A stretch of 64,000 nucleotides of DNA from Azospirillum formosense (GTDB lineage Bacteria; Pseudomonadota; Alphaproteobacteria; Azospirillales; Azospirillaceae), in contig NZ_CP159403.1 in the NCBI RefSeq assembly GCF_040500525.1, forward strand, positions 387,001 to 451,000, written 5' to 3'. How positions within the stretch are numbered: the stretch's first letter is position 1; every line of letters begins with the position of its first letter. Both the position numbers and the translations under genes were made by a program. Of this stretch, positions 44,724-55,290 are shown one piece after another. The notes beneath the pieces are model-generated. The model did not search any database. It had not been told where the DNA came from and saw nothing but the letters and a program-made list of their open reading frames with translations.

Positions 44724-45440
44724 ATGGTTGGAATGAGCGACATCAGCGGTCTGGCGCAGAGCCTTCAGACGTCCATCGACGCGGCGATGAAGCGCGTCCA
44801 GGAGCAGGCCAAGCAGGCGACCGACGCCAAGCCCAGCGGCAACGTGCAGGAGTATGAGCAGACCGTCCGCAAGTCGGCCCTGAACGCCGCGCCCTTCGCC
44901 ACCAACGTCGGCACGCTGGTGAAGGACACCAGCCGCCTCAACGTCCTCAGCACGCTGGCCGCCAACGATCCGGCGGACTTCTACAAATTCAATCTGGCGA
45001 CGCCCGGCGAGGTCGCCCTCGGCCGCGTCGGCGACACCGGCGTGCGCGTCCAGCTGATGGACAAGCAGGGCAAGATCGTCGCCGACAGCAACAGCGAGGC
45101 CGGCACCACCTACGACGCCTACAAGAAGTTCGAGGCGGGCACGCTGTCGCTCGACCGCGGCGACTACACGCTGCGCGTCTCCCGCGACAAGGGCGTGGCG
45201 GCCAAGGAGGAAAAGAACTACGGCCTCCAGCTCCGCATGGGCGACTACAGCAAGGACTACGACACCATCGCCAAGCAGCCGGCCAAGGGCGACAACCCGC
45301 TCCAGCAGACGCCGCAGCTGCAGCGCCTGACCTCGCTGCTGACCGGGGGTACGACGACCAGCTCCGGCGCGCTGGGCATCCTCACCGGGGGAAGCGGCGG
45401 CTACAGCGGGCGCGGGTCTCTGCTCAACGGGCTTTTCTGA
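44724..45440 (+). CDS. unknown protein with PPC-like beta-sandwich region
   Basis: 238 residues, no signal peptide. An N-terminal helix rich in Gln, Ala and Lys (about 5-40) is followed by a beta-rich region (about 75-175: DPADFYKFNLATPGEVALGR, RVQLMDKQGKIVADSNSE, LDRGDYTLRVSRD) that resembles bacterial pre-peptidase C-terminal domains, and a Gly/Thr/Ser-rich tail. PPC domains usually sit at the end of secreted enzymes; here there is no enzyme. ATG 44724 has GGAGGGG eight bases upstream. I do not recognise the family. Confidence 0.7.
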   Translation: MVGMSDISGLAQSLQTSIDAAMKRVQEQAKQATDAKPSGNVQEYEQTVRKSALNAAPFATNVGTLVKDTSRLNVLSTLAANDPADFYKFNLATPGEVALGRVGDTGVRVQLMDKQGKIVADSNSEAGTTYDAYKKFEAGTLSLDRGDYTLRVSRDKGVAAKEEKNYGLQLRMGDYSKDYDTIAKQPAKGDNPLQQTPQLQRLTSLLTGGTTTSSGALGILTGGSGGYSGRGSLLNGLF

Positions 45441-45500
45441 GGCGCCGCAGGCGGGCGGCGGCTACACTGCCGGTCCGCCGAAACCGGAGTCCACGCCGCC

Positions 45501-46316
45501 ATGACCCCTGAAGAGCTGTTCCGCGCCGTCGCCGACCATGTCGCGGAGCATCAGGGAAAGGCCGGCCAGCAGGATTTCTTCCGAGCGATCCACCGGCAGG
45601 CCCTGAAGGGCATGGGGCTGGTCAACGATGCCGACATCCAGGCCACGGGCGAGGCCGGGGTTCTCCGCTACATCCAGGGCGAGCTGGCGCGGCGCGGTGT
45701 TGCGGACGCCGAAGCCGTGATTTTCGACGTCGGCGCCAACGTCGGTGTCTATACGGCGGCGGCGCTCGACCGCTTCCCGGCGGCCACAGTCTGGTCCTTC
45801 GAGCCGTCGCCGACGGCCTTCCGCGCGCTGTGCGAGACGGCGGCGCGCTACCCCGGCCGTTGCCGCCCCGTCAACCTCGGCCTGTCCGACCGGGCCGGCG
45901 CCGCCACCCTGCACGGCGACCGGCCCGGCTCGACCCTGGCGTCCCTCCACGACCGCGCGATCCGGGAGTTTCAGGAGGGCGGGGGCGGCGAGACCGTTCG
46001 TCTGGCGACGCTGGACGGATTCTGCGCGGACAACGCCGTCGACCGCGTCCATTTCCTCAAGGTCGACGTCGAAGGCCACGAGATCGCCGTGCTGGACGGT
46101 GCGCGCGGTCTGCTCGACCGCCGCGCCGTCGATTTCATCCAGTTCGAGTTCGGCGGCTGCAACCTCGACTCGCGAACCTTCCTGCGCGACTTCTGGAGCC
46201 GGCTGGACGGCTTCGCCATCTGCAAGATCGTCAAGGACGGGCTGTACCGGCTGTCCGCCTATTCCGAATTCGACGAGATCTTCGCGTACCAGAATTTCCT
46301 CGCCGTCCGCCAGTAG
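45501..46316 (+). CDS. FkbM-family methyltransferase
   Basis: 271 residues. AdoMet-binding motif VIFDVGANVGVYTAAALDRF (about 75-94), acidic strand end VWSFEPSPTAFRAL, and the FkbM signature FLKVDVEGHEIAVLDGARGL with FIQFEFGGCN later. These enzymes O-methylate sugars or small molecules; the substrate is not evident. The gene converges with the EamA gene, with 12 bp between the stops. Confidence 0.88.
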   Translation: MTPEELFRAVADHVAEHQGKAGQQDFFRAIHRQALKGMGLVNDADIQATGEAGVLRYIQGELARRGVADAEAVIFDVGANVGVYTAAALDRFPAATVWSFEPSPTAFRALCETAARYPGRCRPVNLGLSDRAGAATLHGDRPGSTLASLHDRAIREFQEGGGGETVRLATLDGFCADNAVDRVHFLKVDVEGHEIAVLDGARGLLDRRAVDFIQFEFGGCNLDSRTFLRDFWSRLDGFAICKIVKDGLYRLSAYSEFDEIFAYQNFLAVRQ

Positions 46317-46328
46317 GGCATGGAGCCA

Positions 46329-47174
46329 TCAGGCGAGGCGCAGCGACGCGGCGCCGAGCACGATGACGACGCCGGAGGCCAGGCGCACCGGGCCGACCCG
46401 TTCCTTGAGCACCAGCGCGGCCAGCGCCATGGCGAACAGGATCGAGGTCTCGCGCAGCGCCGCCACCACGGCGACCGGGGCCAGGGTCATCGCCCAGAGC
46501 GCGAGCCCGTAGGAGGCGATGCTGGCCGCCCCACCGGCCAGCGCGATCATCCAGCGCCGGCGGGCGTGGCTCAGGAACCCGCGGGCGTCGCGCAGCAGCG
46601 CCCCGCCCACCATGGGCACGCTCAACAGCAGGAAGCACCACAGCGTGTAGCCGGCCGGCGCGCCGGACAGCCGCACGCCGATGCCGTCCACCACCGTGTA
46701 GGCGGCGATCACCAGGGCGTTGGCGAGCGCGCAGGCGGTGCCCCGCCATGACCCCGACGGGGCCGAGCGCCGCCCGAGCAGGGTCAGCCCGAGGATTCCG
46801 CCGCAGACCAGCAGCGTTCCCATCCAGGCGCCGGCGGACAGGCCCTCGCCCAGCAGCACGCCGCTGCACAGCGCCACGAGCAGCGGCGGCGTGCCGCGCA
46901 TCAGCGGATAGGCGTGGCTCATCGCGCCGTCGCGGTAGGCGGCGGCGAGCAGCCGGAAATAGGCGACGTGCAGCACCGCCGTCACGCACAGATAAGGTGC
47001 GCTGGCAAGCGACGGCGCCGGAACGACGGGAAGCATCGGAAGGGCGATGAAGGCGGACCCGGCGACCACCAGGACGGCGTCGGACGCGCTGCCGCCGCCG
47101 GCCTTCAGCGCGGTGTTCCAGCCGGCATGGAGGAGGGCGCCGGCCAGGACGGCGAGAAGGGCTTCGGTGGGCAA
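46329..47174 (-). CDS. EamA-family (DMT) transporter
   Basis: About 281 residues, ten predicted membrane helices in two EamA halves (first LLAVLAGALLHAGWNTALKA, second WRGTACALANALVIAAYTVV). Exporter or permease of small metabolites, substrate unknown. No ATG exists near the N-terminus; TTG at 47174 places the start directly before the first helix but lacks a good ribosome site, so the 5' end is uncertain. It is divergent from a second EamA gene. Confidence 0.75.
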   Translation of the reverse strand: MPTEALLAVLAGALLHAGWNTALKAGGGSASDAVLVVAGSAFIALPMLPVVPAPSLASAPYLCVTAVLHVAYFRLLAAAYRDGAMSHAYPLMRGTPPLLVALCSGVLLGEGLSAGAWMGTLLVCGGILGLTLLGRRSAPSGSWRGTACALANALVIAAYTVVDGIGVRLSGAPAGYTLWCFLLLSVPMVGGALLRDARGFLSHARRRWMIALAGGAASIASYGLALWAMTLAPVAVVAALRETSILFAMALAALVLKERVGPVRLASGVVIVLGAASLRLA

Positions 47175-47312
47175 GGGGGGAGCCGTGGTCGGGAGAGTGG
47201 ACGATGCGGACGGAGAGACGGCCTGCGGCCCGCCGGACGGCAGGATACACGCACAGGTCCGCTGCCGGACAGTCCAATTGCCCAGCGTCCTTCTTTGCGC
47301 TAAGCGTTCGCG

Positions 47313-48251
47313 ATGTCGACCGATAGCCTCCCGACCCAGAGTCTTCCGACCGCCGCGGTCTCCACCCCGGCCGCCGTCCGCCGCGCCACCGCCATCGGCG
47401 GTCTGGCCATCGTGATGTGGTCCACGCTGGCGCTGCTGACGGCGCTGTCGGGGACCATTCCGCCGTTTCAGCTCGTGGCGATGTCCTTCGGGGTCGCCTT
47501 CCTCGTCGGGACGGCGGCGGGGGCGGCGCGGGGCAAGGACGTGATCGGCGTGCTGCGCCAGCCCTGGCGGGTCTGGCTGCTCGGCGTCGCCGGGCTGTTC
47601 GGCTATCACTTCTTCTATTTCCTGGCTTTCCGCCTCGCCCCCGGCGCTGCGGTCGAGGTCAATCTGCTGAACTATCTCTGGCCGCTGCTGATCGTCCTGT
47701 TCTCCGCCCTGCTGCCGGGGGAGCGGCTGAAGCGCGGCCATGTGCTGGGCGCGCTGTGCGGGCTGGCCGGCACGGTGCTGATCGTGACCGGCGGCGCGCG
47801 CGGCCTGTCGCTCGACGCCGGGGACACGCCGGGCTACCTGTCGGCGATGGCCGCGGCGGTGCTCTGGGCGTCCTATTCGGTGCTGTCGCGCCGCTTCGGC
47901 GACGTCCCGACCGAGGCGGTCGGCGGCTTCTGCCTCGCCACGGCGGTGCTGGCCGGGCTGTCGCACCTGCTGTTCGAAACCACCGTGGCGCCGTCGGGCG
48001 GCGAATGGCTGGCGGTGCTCGCCATGGGGATCGGCCCGGTCGGCGCGGCCTTCTTCGTATGGGATCACGGGGTGAAGCGCGGCGACATCCGGGCGCTGGG
48101 GGTGCTGTCCTACGCCACGCCGCTGACCTCCACGCTGCTGCTGATCCTGTTCGGGCAGGCGGCGGGGGGCTGGACCGTCTGGGCCGCCTGCGCCCTGATC
48201 ATGGGCGGCGCCGTGCTGGCCAGCCGCGACGTCCTGCGCGGCGACCGCTAG
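47313..48251 (+). CDS. EamA-family transporter, YddG-like
   Basis: 312 residues, ten membrane helices. Segments GLAIVMWSTLALLTALSGTI, GYHFFYFLAFRLAPGAAVEV, NLLNYLWPLLIVLFSALLPGE and FFVWDHGVKRGDIRALGVLS correspond to the YddG group that exports aromatic amino acids. The ATG is 138 bp from the proposed start of the divergent EamA gene. The two proteins are only distantly similar, so they are not a recent duplication. Confidence 0.88.
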   Translation: MSTDSLPTQSLPTAAVSTPAAVRRATAIGGLAIVMWSTLALLTALSGTIPPFQLVAMSFGVAFLVGTAAGAARGKDVIGVLRQPWRVWLLGVAGLFGYHFFYFLAFRLAPGAAVEVNLLNYLWPLLIVLFSALLPGERLKRGHVLGALCGLAGTVLIVTGGARGLSLDAGDTPGYLSAMAAAVLWASYSVLSRRFGDVPTEAVGGFCLATAVLAGLSHLLFETTVAPSGGEWLAVLAMGIGPVGAAFFVWDHGVKRGDIRALGVLSYATPLTSTLLLILFGQAAGGWTVWAACALIMGGAVLASRDVLRGDR

Positions 48252-48383
48252 GACGACCGCCGGCCGGACGGTGACAGCGAATTCATAGGCTTTTCATGCG
48301 GCGCGGTGCTATTCGGCAAGGGCGGTTCCCTTCTTGCCGGACCATCCCGCCATGCCGATCCAGGCCAACTCCGAACGCGCCGC

Positions 48384-48587
48384 CGGCCCGGATGGCTGTT
48401 CCTGGACGAGGCGACGTCCGCCTGCGATCCGGCGACGGAGGCGCGGCTCTACGGCCTGCTGGCCGAGCGCCTGCCCGGCACGATGGTGGTCAGCGTCGGC
48501 CACCGCGCCAGCCTGTCGGCGCATCACGGCCGGACCGTCACGGTGGGAACGGACGGCGATGGGGTGGCGCAACTGGCCGGCTGTTGA
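48384..48587 (+). pseudogene. remnant of an ABC transporter ATPase domain (3' end only)
   Basis: The frame from about 48384 encodes GWLFLDEATSACDPATEARL and then LPGTMVVSVGHRASLSAHHG, which are the Walker B, D-loop and H-loop of a fused permease-ATPase ABC transporter of the SbmA/BacA-like or YddA type. The Walker A, signature motif and the whole membrane part are gone, and the D-loop SALD has become SACD. The preceding sequence has no homology, so the 5' part was lost by deletion. Confidence 0.8.
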
Positions 48588-48674
48588 GCGCCGCGCCCGG
48601 CCGTGGGGCGGGCTTGGCCTTCGGCCCGCGCGATCAATATCGCTGTCGGTCCGTCACCAACCGCCGTGGTTCCG

Positions 48675-49262
48675 ATGCCGAGAGCCGTCCGCCGCAGGTC
48701 GCTGGTCGCCATGTTGGCGGCCGGCGTGATCGCCAGCTCCGCTTCGCCGGGTTGGGCCGCGACTCCGGAGACGGTCGATCCCAAGGGGCTGATCCTCCTC
48801 ATGAGGCATGCGGAGGCGCCCGGAGTCGGCGATCCGCCGAACTTCCAGCTCCGCGATTGCGCGACGCAGCGCAACCTGGACGCGGACGGCCGCGAGCAGG
48901 CCCGCCGCGCCGGCGACCTGCTGCGCAAGATCGCCGGCCGTCCGGCCGCCGTCCATTCGAGCCAGTGGTGCCGCTGCCTGGAAACCGCCCGGCTTCTCGA
49001 CGCCGGGCCCGTGCGGGAGCTTCCGGCGCTCAACTCCTTCTTCGAGCGGCGGGAGGAGCAGGAGGCGCAGATGGCGACGCTGCGCCGGTTCCTGGCCGGG
49101 CTGCCGGCCGACGGCGCACCGGTCGTTCTGGTCACCCATCAGGTGGTCGTCACGGCCTTGACCGGCGTCTTTCCGGCCTCGGCCGAGGCGGTGCTGCTGC
49201 GGGCCAACGGAACGGGCGCGCCGGCCGTCGAGGGGCGGATCAAGCTGGAAGGCTCCCGGTAG
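48675..49262 (+). CDS. exported histidine phosphatase-superfamily protein
   Basis: 195 residues. Signal peptide MPRAVRRRSLVAMLAAGVIA ending near residue 30. Phosphatase core: LILLMRHAEAPG (catalytic His in the RHA variant of RHG), AVHSSQWCRCLETARLL with the second Arg, an acidic helix around FFERREEQEAQ, and the second catalytic His in VLVTHQVVVTALTG. A periplasmic acid phosphatase-like enzyme of unknown substrate. It lies directly after the ABC remnant. Confidence 0.85.
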   Translation: MPRAVRRRSLVAMLAAGVIASSASPGWAATPETVDPKGLILLMRHAEAPGVGDPPNFQLRDCATQRNLDADGREQARRAGDLLRKIAGRPAAVHSSQWCRCLETARLLDAGPVRELPALNSFFERREEQEAQMATLRRFLAGLPADGAPVVLVTHQVVVTALTGVFPASAEAVLLRANGTGAPAVEGRIKLEGSR

Positions 49263-49406
49263 GGCCTGCCGCCGTCCCGGCGGGGGAGCCCCGCGGAGCC
49301 ATCCTCTGCGCTTTGCGGGTGCCGGCCGGACCGCCGCCTCCGTCCTTCCCATCGTCGCGGGAGCGCTGGAGGCAATCGGTGCCGGCCGGATACCGTCACT
49401 GGGAAC

Positions 49407-50108
49407 CTACTTCTGGACGTTGGCGGCGGTCTGGCCGAACAGGATCTTCTTCCCCTCATCGGTAACCGACGGGCGCTTGGCCAGCTCCGCACCCTTCTCA
49501 TAGGCGCGGACGGTCGCCGGGCGGGCCTGGATCGCCTCGAACCAGCGCTTCAGCTCGGGGAAGTCGGCGAGGTTCTGGCGCTGCCGCTCGTGCGGGACGA
49601 TCCACGGGTAGCAGGCCATGTCGGCGATGGTCAGCTCGTCCCCCGCGATGAAGGCGCGGCCCGCCAGACGCTTGTTCAGGACGCCGTAGAGCCGGTTGGT
49701 CTCCTTCACGTAGCGGTCGATGGCGTAGGGGATGTGCTCCGGCGCGTACTGCACGAAATGATGGTTCTGCCCGGCCATCGGGCCGAGGCCCCCCACCTGC
49801 CAGAACAGCCACTCCAGGACCGTCTTGCGGCCGCGCGTGTCGGCGGGCAGGAACTTCCCGGTCTTCTCCGCCAGATAGGTCAGGATCGCGCCGGATTCGA
49901 AGACCGACACCGGCTCCCCGCCGTCGGCCGGCGCGCGGTCGACGATCGCCGGCATGCGGTTGTTCGGGGACATCGCCAGGAACTCCGGCTTGAACTGGTC
50001 CCCGGCCGAGATGTCCACGGGATGGATGGTGTAGTCCAGCCCGGCTTCCTCAAGGAACAGGGTGATCTTGTGCCCGTTGGGGGTCGGCCAATAGTGAAGG
50101 TCGATCAT
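49407..50108 (-). CDS. glutathione S-transferase (Nu class, YfcG/YghU-like)
   Basis: 233 residues. Thioredoxin-fold N-domain starting WPTPNGHKITLFLEEAG (TPNG is the Nu-class active loop), glutathione contact VFESGAILTYLAEKTG, and the all-helical C-domain with WLFWQVGGLGPMAGQNHHF and the N-cap motif ELTIADMACYPW. This class has disulfide-bond reductase activity. GGAAGGA precedes the ATG. Single gene. Confidence 0.93.
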   Translation of the reverse strand: MIDLHYWPTPNGHKITLFLEEAGLDYTIHPVDISAGDQFKPEFLAMSPNNRMPAIVDRAPADGGEPVSVFESGAILTYLAEKTGKFLPADTRGRKTVLEWLFWQVGGLGPMAGQNHHFVQYAPEHIPYAIDRYVKETNRLYGVLNKRLAGRAFIAGDELTIADMACYPWIVPHERQRQNLADFPELKRWFEAIQARPATVRAYEKGAELAKRPSVTDEGKKILFGQTAANVQK

Positions 50109-50275
50109 GGCGGTCCTTCCGGTTTGTCTGCGCCCCGAAAAGTGATGGAGCGCGCGGCTCCAGGCAACCCGCGCCGCGTGCGCATCAGCCCTCCGGAAGG
50201 GGCAGGCGCGGGGTGCAACGTCGCGGCCCGCGGAATGTTGAGAACGGTGAACCAACAACCAGGACGAGGACCGTC

Positions 50276-50470
50276 ATGAACGACGACCGGACTCCCGCCA
50301 CCCAGCCGACTCCCCAGCCCGCTGCCCAGCACAAGGACGACCGCATCGACGAGGCCCGCGGGGGCACCGTCAAGCCCGACCAGGGCGGCGAGGCCGAACT
50401 GACCGAGAAGGAGGAGGACAAGCGCGGCGGCGCCAACAAATCCACCCCGGGCCCGATCTACGACGTCTGA
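50276..50470 (+). CDS. 64-residue hydrophilic disordered protein
   Basis: Starts MNDDRTPATQPTPQPAAQHK; the rest is rich in Glu, Lys, Asp and Gly (GGEAELTEKEEDKRGG) with no hydrophobic core. GAGGACC in front of the ATG. Function unknown; composition recalls stress hydrophilins. Confidence 0.65.
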   Translation: MNDDRTPATQPTPQPAAQHKDDRIDEARGGTVKPDQGGEAELTEKEEDKRGGANKSTPGPIYDV

Positions 50471-50493
50471 GATTGGTCCCTCACGACCGGCCT

Positions 50494-50712
50494 CTACGAA
50501 ACGAGCGCCAGGGTGGGATCGGGCGGTTCCGGCGTGGCGTCTTCCAGCGTTTGGGCCACCTCGTCCAGCGGGGCGGCGACCACGAGCGGTTCGGAGCGGC
50601 CGGCGAAGGTGATCTCGGTGCGCTCCCCCTCGGTGCCGCGCAGGTACAGAACGCCCGCGGCGTTGATCAGGACCGGCGCTCCGGCGCGGTCGGTGAATTC
50701 GATGAACTTCAT
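50494..50712 (-). CDS. 72-residue protein of unknown function
   Basis: MKFIEFTDRAGAPVLINAAG, then VLYLRGTEGERTEITFAGRS and VVAAPLDEVAQTLEDATPEP. Looks like a small beta-barrel similar in pattern to FlbD-type proteins, but I do not claim homology. GGGAG lies upstream of the ATG. The gap to the next plus-strand gene (50713-50925) holds its promoter. Confidence 0.6.
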   Translation of the reverse strand: MKFIEFTDRAGAPVLINAAGVLYLRGTEGERTEITFAGRSEPLVVAAPLDEVAQTLEDATPEPPDPTLALVS

Positions 50713-50925
50713 GCAGGACTCCCACGGAGGTTGCATCACGCTTGGACTGCTTCAAACACGCAAAGTGGGCGGCGGGTTCGCTTCTCCCTATGGCACTGCC
50801 CGTTCGGTTCCGCGCCGGCTCGCTCATTGCGCGCAATCAGCCCCTTGATTGATGCACCGCATCGACAAACATGGGCGCTGCGGGCCACGTCGGTCCGCGC
50901 CGTCCGCCAACAAGGAACAGATGCC

Positions 50926-51426
50926 GTGAAGTTGCTCGTCGTCGAAGACGACCCGTTGATCGGGCCCGCCATCAAGGCCGTGATGGAGAATGCCGGATAC
51001 ACGGTCGTCGGCCCCCTGCGCGACGCCGCCAAGGCGACGCGGCTGGGGGTCCGGGAACAGCCGGATCTTGCGCTGGTGGACGTTTATCTGGCTGGCGGTG
51101 AGAATGGGCTGACTCTGGCCCGCAAGCTGTGGGAGGAGCACAACATCCCCTCCCTGCTGATCACCGGCTTCGACCACCGCGGCGAGGAGGCGCGCGATTT
51201 CGCGGTCGGCCTTCTGCGCAAGCCGGTGATGCCCGACGCGCTGGTCGACGCGGTCGGGGCCGTCGGGGAAATCCTGGCGGGCCTGCGCCCGTCCTCCATC
51301 CCGCCGGCACTGGAACTGTTCGGGCGGCCCGACCGCGCGTCCGCCGCCGCGCCGGGATCGGCGCCTCAAACAGCACCCCAGGCGACGCCCCAACCGGTGC
51401 AACAGCCCATGCGGCGGCAGGGCTGA
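50926..51426 (+). CDS. single-domain receiver protein with Pro/Gln-rich tail
   Basis: 166 residues. A receiver domain only (about 1-120): VKLLVVEDDPLIGPAIKAVM with the acidic pair, phospho-acceptor Asp in PDLALVDVYLAGGENGLTLA, the switch Thr in SLLITGFDH, and the conserved Lys in GLLRKPVMPDAL. No output domain; the last 40 residues are Ala/Pro/Gln-rich. GTG 50926 is chosen for AAGGA upstream. It may act by protein-protein contact or as a phosphate sink. A strong terminator overlaps the stop codon. Confidence 0.85.
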   Translation: MKLLVVEDDPLIGPAIKAVMENAGYTVVGPLRDAAKATRLGVREQPDLALVDVYLAGGENGLTLARKLWEEHNIPSLLITGFDHRGEEARDFAVGLLRKPVMPDALVDAVGAVGEILAGLRPSSIPPALELFGRPDRASAAAPGSAPQTAPQATPQPVQQPMRRQG

Positions 51427-51454
51427 GACCCTGAGGCCCCGCCCTGCCGTTTTT
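51415..51454 (+). terminator. terminator of the receiver-protein gene
   Basis: CGGCAGGGC at 51415-51423 pairs with GCCCTGCCG at 51441-51449, followed by T5. The left arm runs into the stop codon. Confidence 0.85.
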
Positions 51455-51510
51455 CCGATGCTTCGAACAGTGACCGGGCGCTTTTGAGCAGCGACCCGGC
51501 GTCGCGACCG

Positions 51511-51669
51511 TCAGCGGTCCGGAGAGCCTTCCGGACCGCCCGGCGCGGGGGCTTCCGCCGGTTGGGCGGAATTCTGCGCGGGGGCCGCGACGGATTGGCC
51601 GTCCTGCGGCTTGGTGGTTTCAGAGCCGTTGCTGGGGTCCAGTTCCACCCACTGGCGATGATCGCTCAT
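51511..51669 (-). CDS. 52-residue hydrophilic protein
   Basis: Reads MSDHRQWVELDPSNGSETTK, then PQDGQSVAAPAQNSAQPAEA and ends PGGPEGSPDR. No known domain; disordered and acidic. GGGAG sits seven bases upstream of the ATG at 51669. Similar in style to the proteins at 50276 and 61774. Its reality rests on the ribosome site and the clean frame only. Confidence 0.5.
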   Translation of the reverse strand: MSDHRQWVELDPSNGSETTKPQDGQSVAAPAQNSAQPAEAPAPGGPEGSPDR

Positions 51670-51806
51670 GACTTGTCTCCCGTCCGTCTGTGGTCGCGTC
51701 CCGTGGTGCAGGCCGTCGTGCAGGAATGGTCCGATGAGGCGCCTCTCGTTTCTCGGTTCGGGCGCCTGTCCATCGGAATAACGCGCGGCGGAGGGAATCG
51801 ATCAAT

Positions 51807-51830
51807 CCCGACCGAAGAAATCGGGTATTT
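51807..51830. terminator. possible terminator hairpin near the cupin gene
   Basis: CCCGA at 51807-51811 pairs with TCGGG at 51821-51825, followed by TATTTT on the plus side. It lies 30 bp beyond the cupin stop codon; the stem is short. Confidence 0.3.
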
Positions 51831-51859
51831 TGTGAGGCAACTCCGGCGGGGACGCTCTT

Positions 51860-52339
51860 TCAGAAGCCGCCGCGCGCCAGCGCCGGCCCGCCACGCCCCA
51901 ACAGCCGGCGAGCCAGCGCCAGCGGGGCGCGCAGCAGGTGGCGGGCGGCGGCGCGGGGACCGAGCGGCTTCTCGATCGCGTAGTATTTGCGGATCGTCTC
52001 GCGCACCTCCCAGACGCCGGTGAAGCCCTTGGGAATGACGAAGGCGTCGCCCTCGCCATGCTCCTGCGGCGCGCCGTCGCGGGGGGTGATGACCACCCGC
52101 CCGGCCAGCAGGACGCAGAACTCCTCATAGGGCCAGTCGGCCATGGCGATGGTGCCCGGCGTGCACTGCCAGACCCCGCAGGCGAACCGCCCCCCGCCGC
52201 CGTCATAGAGGTTCAGGAAGCTCTCCCGAGGGTCGCCGGACAGCACGGTTCCGAAGACGGCGGGCTTGCCGGGGTCGTTCCCGATCAGCCGCTGGTCGAT
52301 GGGAACGAGCGTCCGGCGCGGCGGCGGGTTGCGGTCCAT
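51860..52339 (-). CDS. cupin-domain protein
   Basis: 159 residues. A single cupin barrel: GVWQCTPGTIAMADWPYEEF, CVLLAGRVVITPRDGA, GDAFVIPKGFTGVWEVRETI, as in the EutQ/DUF861 group. The C-terminal 30 residues are Arg/Ala/Leu-rich. The start at 52339 has GGAGG ten bases upstream; a GTG three codons before it overlaps the treY stop. It is the last gene of the trehalose operon and of unknown role there. Confidence 0.8.
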   Translation of the reverse strand: MDRNPPPRRTLVPIDQRLIGNDPGKPAVFGTVLSGDPRESFLNLYDGGGGRFACGVWQCTPGTIAMADWPYEEFCVLLAGRVVITPRDGAPQEHGEGDAFVIPKGFTGVWEVRETIRKYYAIEKPLGPRAAARHLLRAPLALARRLLGRGGPALARGGF

Positions 52340-52344
52340 GGGAC

Positions 52345-55113
<2,769 letters not shown>

Positions 55114-55144
55114 GGGTTGGTCTCCTGAATCAGGAACGGTGAAA

Positions 55145-55204
55145 GCCCCTCTCCCGCCCCGGGAGAGGGAGGGGCCCGCCGCAAAGCGGCGGGAGGGTGA
55201 GGGT
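55145..55204 (+). repeat. REP-like palindromic element, left copy
   Basis: Begins GCCCCTCTCCCGCCCCGGGA and continues with GAGAGGG, a second palindrome CCGCCGCAAAGCGGCGG and the tail GAGGGTGAGGGT. It is the plus-orientation copy of a pair in the treY leader. Confidence 0.75.
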
Positions 55205-55238
55205 ACCGGCAACGGGCAAGGGGCTGAGTCTCGGCTGT

Positions 55239-55290
55239 ACCCTCACCCGGCGCCTCCGGCGCCACCCTCTCCCGGGGCGGGAGAGGGGCG
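55239..55290 (-). repeat. REP-like palindromic element, right copy (inverted)
   Basis: On the minus strand it begins GCCCCTCTCCCGCCCCGGGA, then GAGAGGG, a shorter inner palindrome GGCGCCGGAGGCGCC and GGGTGAGGGT. Same flanks as the left copy with a different inner palindrome. It overlaps the last codons of the fusion gene and supplies its stop region. Confidence 0.75.

Noticed and set aside
51484..52023. Plus-strand open frame overlapping the 52-residue gene and the cupin gene
   Set aside because: The minus-strand cupin is recognisable and the plus-strand product has no domain or ribosome site.
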